From assembly GCA_902615325.1 (NCBI GenBank), contig CACMOJ010000001.1, forward strand, positions 62,001 through 126,000: a DNA stretch of 64,000 nucleotides. The letters are read 5' to 3'. This document shows positions 61,153 through 64,000 of this stretch, in pieces; position 1 is the stretch's first letter, and each line of letters opens with the position of its first letter. The translations under genes and the position numbers were made by a program. Below the pieces are notes generated by a model. The model ran no database searches and was not told where the DNA came from. It was given only the letters and a program-made list of their open reading frames with translations. The DNA is from an uncultured SAR116 cluster alpha proteobacterium (GTDB lineage: Bacteria > Pseudomonadota > Alphaproteobacteria > Puniceispirillales > Marisalimonadaceae).

Positions 61153-61719
61153 CTATGCTTGATTTGCTTCAAATTCAGATATTCTATTATAAGCCTTTTC
61201 AGTAAACTCTGCTTTTGGAGCATTACCTGCTATCACAACAAGCAAAACATGCTCTATATTAGGTTCGTCTTCTGTAATATTCATGAACCGTCTTGCACAG
61301 CCTGGAGGAAAAGATACAACATCACAAGGACCAACGTCTACTGACTGAAAATCATTTCCTTCGTTCCATTCACATCTCCATTTTCCAGTAATTGGCATAA
61401 AAGTTTCATTTGTGTCATGATTATGCATCAAAGGACCTTTTCCAGGTTTACATCTACAAAAACCTAGATTAAAACCTTCAGAAATATTTATTGCTGGCAT
61501 TTGAGAATTATCATCACCTAATGGAGACACATGTTTTGATTTTCCTTTTGGTGGCTCAAAACCAATAACATTTATTAATTCTCTTGTACATTCAGGAAGA
61601 AGGCTATCTGGTAACCCTTTTTTTGAACCTTTTAAATCTTTAAAAAAGGCAATTCTTTTACTCATTTCATCTTTTTTCCAAACTCTGATTTTAGGTAATT
61701 CTTTTGCATTATCACTCAT
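61153..61719 (-). CDS. Cupin-domain protein
   Basis: A 188-residue protein. The cupin core is residues about 90-160: PLMHNHDTNETFMPITGKW gives the HxHxxxxxxE metal motif with Glu in NETF, and VVSFPPGCARRFMNI provides the second motif (His replaced). The N-terminal 80 residues are helical and polar. It overlaps the HIBADH-like gene by 8 bp. Dioxygenase, isomerase or a non-enzymatic sensor are all possible. Confidence 0.78.
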   Translation of the reverse strand: MSDNAKELPKIRVWKKDEMSKRIAFFKDLKGSKKGLPDSLLPECTRELINVIGFEPPKGKSKHVSPLGDDNSQMPAINISEGFNLGFCRCKPGKGPLMHNHDTNETFMPITGKWRCEWNEGNDFQSVDVGPCDVVSFPPGCARRFMNITEDEPNIEHVLLVVIAGNAPKAEFTEKAYNRISEFEANQA

Positions 61720-62584
61720 TCACATTCTCCATTTTTAAAACTTCATATACTGAAGCTGTATCCCAATTTTTAGATAAAGTTTTTTCTGCCTTGTCATATA
61801 TCTTTGCCGAACCCTCAAAGGTGGGTAAAATAACATTATTATTTTTTATAAAATTTCTAATAATATCAACATCTTTTAAAAAAATATTAAATGATGCTGT
61901 TGGAGGTTCGTAATTTTGATTAATCATTAAAGGCATTCTTTTTTGTAACATCACCGAAGTTGCTGCGCTGTTTCCTAAAACTTTATAAATCATATCTTTG
62001 TCTAAACCAGAACATTCACCTAGTCTAAGAGCCTCTGCAGCTGCTGTGTTGTGAATGGTTACTAACAAATTTGCAAGAATTTTAAATTTCATTCCATTCC
62101 CAAAAGGACCTACATAAATAACTTCTTTAGAAAAACTTTCAAAAATATTATTATATTTTTTTGTTATGGTCTCATCACCACTAGCAAAAACTGTTATATC
62201 TCCTTCCCAAGCTTGTGCTCCAGTTCCACTTACTGGGGTATCTAACATATCTATATTAAATTTTTTAATTTCATTTTTAAAATTAATTTTATCTTCAATC
62301 GAAATTGTATTCATATCCAATATAATTTTATTGGAAGTATGTTTTTCAAGTATCTTTAGATTCTCTAAAACATTTTTATATGCTTCAAGAGAAGGTAAAC
62401 TTAAAAGTACAACATCAACCTTATTAAATAAATTTGGATAAGTAATCTCATATCCTCCTAAATTTAAAAATCTTGAAATATTTTTTTTATCTATATCTAT
62501 ACCATAACAATTAAAGTTGTTTGTTATAAGGTGTTTGGCGTAAGCTCTACCCATAGTCCCTAAACCTATTAACCCAATATTCAT
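61712..62584 (-). CDS. 3-hydroxyisobutyrate dehydrogenase-family oxidoreductase
   Basis: A 290-residue member of the HIBADH family: MNIGLIGLGTMGRAYAKHL, DTPVSGTGAQAWEGDI (substrate signature) and FGNGMKFKILANLL with the catalytic lysine. I start at ATG 62584, which has GAGG six bases upstream; the track adds four codons. It heads the operon that continues with the cupin, YciI and cyclase genes and is divergent from the luciferase-like monooxygenase. Confidence 0.85.
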   Translation of the reverse strand: MNIGLIGLGTMGRAYAKHLITNNFNCYGIDIDKKNISRFLNLGGYEITYPNLFNKVDVVLLSLPSLEAYKNVLENLKILEKHTSNKIILDMNTISIEDKINFKNEIKKFNIDMLDTPVSGTGAQAWEGDITVFASGDETITKKYNNIFESFSKEVIYVGPFGNGMKFKILANLLVTIHNTAAAEALRLGECSGLDKDMIYKVLGNSAATSVMLQKRMPLMINQNYEPPTASFNIFLKDVDIIRNFIKNNNVILPTFEGSAKIYDKAEKTLSKNWDTASVYEVLKMENVNE

Positions 62585-62717
62585 AAAAAACCTCATAGAA
62601 TTTTAATTTAGAATTTATATATTTATTCTAAATCAACCTTTTTGATAGAATCTATAAAATATTATTATTTTTTCTTTTAACTTGAATGTTATATATATCT
62701 AATAATAGGAGTTAAAT

Positions 62718-63815
62718 ATGGAAGTAGGATTTTTTACAATGCCTATTCATCCTTTAGATAAGGATTATAGGAAGACTTTAGCTGAAGATAGAGAAGCATT
62801 TTTATTAGCAGATGAAATAGGTTTTTCAGAAGCATATTGTGGAGAACATTATACAGACGCAGCTGAAAACATTACATCTAGCACAGTATTCATTGCATCA
62901 TTAGCAGCTGCCACAAAGAATATAAGATTAGGAACCGGTACAGTAAATTTGCCAAACTCCCACCCAGCAGCTGTAGCTGGCCAAATTGCCATGTTAGATC
63001 ATATGCTAGACGGTCGTCTTAATTTTGGTATCAGTCCAGGAGGTTTAGCTTCAGATGCAGAGGTCTTTGGAAATTTAGAAAAAAACCGGAACGAAATGTT
63101 TGTTGAATGCATTGATATGGTTTTAGAAATATGGAAACGAGATGCACCATATTCTATAAAAGGAAAATACTGGGAAGTTACAACAGAAAAAACTCAAATG
63201 ACTGATATAGGTCAAGGCATAATGCCTAAACCACTTCAAAAACCATATCCTCCTATAATTTGTACCGTTGTCGCACCTTATTCAAAAGGTATAACAGCTG
63301 CTGCCGCAAGAGGATGGAAACCAATATCAGCTAATTTTTTATTGCCTAAATGGGTTAAAACTCACTGGCCAGGTTATGTTGAGGGATGTAAACAAGCTAA
63401 CACAGAAGCCAATCCAATGGAATGGAGAATTGCTAAGTCTATTTTTGTATGTGAAGATAGAAAAAAAGCAGAAGAATATGCACTTGGCAATGGTAGTCCA
63501 TATGTATTTTACTACAGTCAACTCTTAACAAAAATGTTGAAGCATGGTCGTGCAAATTTATTTAAAGAAGATCAAAATATGTCTGATGACGCTCTTAAAT
63601 TAGAAGATATATGTAAAAAACTAATTTTATTTGGAACTCCAGATGAGGTTGCTGACAAGATTTTAGCCTTCAGAGAAGAAGTAGGTGAGTTTGGTACACT
63701 TTTATATGCTGGACATGATTGGAAAGATGTAAATTTAGCAAAAAATTCTATGAAGCTGATGACAGAAAAAGTTATGCCTCAGATTAATAGTAGCATTAAT
63801 ATAGCTGCAGAGTAG
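62718..63815 (+). CDS. LLM-class flavin-dependent monooxygenase (luciferase-like)
   Basis: A 365-residue TIM-barrel flavoprotein. MEVGFFTMPIHPLDKDYRKTL, GFSEAYCGEHYTD and RLGTGTVNLPNSHPAAVAGQIAMLDHMLDGRLNFGISPGGLASD are bacterial-luciferase-like hallmarks. It would insert oxygen using reduced flavin, possibly from the reductase at 55266. ATAGGAG lies eight bases before the ATG. It is followed at 8 bp by the enol-lactonase-like gene. Confidence 0.9.
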   Translation: MEVGFFTMPIHPLDKDYRKTLAEDREAFLLADEIGFSEAYCGEHYTDAAENITSSTVFIASLAAATKNIRLGTGTVNLPNSHPAAVAGQIAMLDHMLDGRLNFGISPGGLASDAEVFGNLEKNRNEMFVECIDMVLEIWKRDAPYSIKGKYWEVTTEKTQMTDIGQGIMPKPLQKPYPPIICTVVAPYSKGITAAAARGWKPISANFLLPKWVKTHWPGYVEGCKQANTEANPMEWRIAKSIFVCEDRKKAEEYALGNGSPYVFYYSQLLTKMLKHGRANLFKEDQNMSDDALKLEDICKKLILFGTPDEVADKILAFREEVGEFGTLLYAGHDWKDVNLAKNSMKLMTEKVMPQINSSINIAAE

Positions 63816-63823
63816 GAACTCTT

Positions 63824-64000
63824 ATGAATAAATTGGATTTAGGAAATAATGAGTTTATAAATTATGAATTCCATGAAAATCCGAAGGGAAATACAATTGT
63901 TTTTTCAAACTCCTTAGGCTCAGATTTGTCAATGTGGGATCCACAAGTTGAATACTTTAAAGATAATTATCAAATAATTTGTTATGATAAAAGAGGTCAT
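63824..64000 (+). CDS. Alpha/beta hydrolase, 3-oxoadipate enol-lactonase (PcaD)-like, partial
   Basis: The first 59 codons of a gene cut by the window end. The start is ATG 63824, eight bases after the monooxygenase stop. TIVFSNSLGSDLSMWDPQVEYFKDNYQIICYDKRGH matches the N-terminus of 3-oxoadipate enol-lactonase, with the oxyanion-type NSLG segment and the D-x-R-G-H strand. The catalytic Ser, Asp and His lie beyond the end. Lactone hydrolysis is inferred. Confidence 0.75.
   Translation, partial: MNKLDLGNNEFINYEFHENPKGNTIVFSNSLGSDLSMWDPQVEYFKDNYQIICYDKRGH

Noticed and set aside
1-64000. CRISPR arrays, tRNA/rRNA genes, prophage or insertion sequences
   Set aside because: No regularly spaced repeats, no cloverleaf-type sequences and no transposase, integrase or phage structural proteins were seen.

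Overview
The window is strongly AT-rich and densely coded, with small intergenic gaps. It looks like the chromosome of a marine, partly streamlined alphaproteobacterium. The gene content points that way: TRAP and ABC uptake systems, many short-chain, Gfo/Idh and 3-hydroxyisobutyrate-type dehydrogenases, ergothioneine synthesis, photolyase, and an alphaproteobacterial-style cyclase-TPR protein. An AT-rich group such as HIMB59/AEGEAN-169 or a SAR11 relative is plausible, but that placement is inference from gene content. I see no rRNA, tRNA, CRISPR array, phage module or insertion sequence.

Layout. 1-3894: an NTF2-like protein, a DsbA/HCCA-isomerase-type protein, a very short AMP-binding protein, a cyclase-family hydrolase and a DctP-type binding protein without signal peptide, with three copies of a dispersed intergenic repeat. 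3891-9631 (minus): a catabolic operon of amidohydrolase, SDR, a frameshifted IlvD/Edd dehydratase, a tandem OsmC protein and an alpha/beta hydrolase. 9866-16653 (plus): a fused EgtB-EgtD ergothioneine enzyme and a TauE/SafE permease, each preceded by a copy of the same repeat, then a CoA-ester cluster. 16654-24576: photolyase, adenylate cyclase-TPR protein, MATE pump, thioesterase, GYD protein, lipoprotein amidohydrolase and an IsdG-like monooxygenase downstream of a perfect Fur-type box. 24863-31184: a Dpp/Nik-type ABC transporter divergent from that iron-linked pair.

31198-33871 holds another NTF2-like protein and a secreted pair (Cys-rich protein and FG-GAP/ASPIC protein). 34088-41424 is a complete sugar-type regulon: LacI regulator with its operator, binding protein, two unusually long permeases, a GH63-like glucosylglycerate/mannosylglycerate hydrolase and the ATPase. 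It probably imports and hydrolyses a compatible-solute heteroside. 41505-47302 holds assorted dehydrogenases, small membrane proteins and a small Trp-rich ORF missed by the ORF track because it lacks an NTG start.

47294-59782 reads as one catabolic locus around a LysR gene. On the minus strand are flavin reductase, a histidinol-dehydrogenase-like (HpsN-like) enzyme, SDR, MDR, a two-subunit molybdenum hydroxylase, Gfo/Idh and Zn-ADH; on the plus strand is a TRAP transporter. 59835-64000 closes with a DUF2798 protein, a minus-strand operon (HIBADH-like, cupin, YciI, cyclase), a luciferase-like monooxygenase and the start of a 3-oxoadipate enol-lactonase-like gene.

The most interesting points are the DUF11-like domain inserted in an ABC permease, the Fur box between an IsdG-like gene and a Dpp-type transporter, the repeat shared by egtBD and tauE, the HpsN-like locus, and several genes whose best start follows a good Shine-Dalgarno but is AUA or AUC. 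The last group, with the indels, may be real or may reflect assembly errors.
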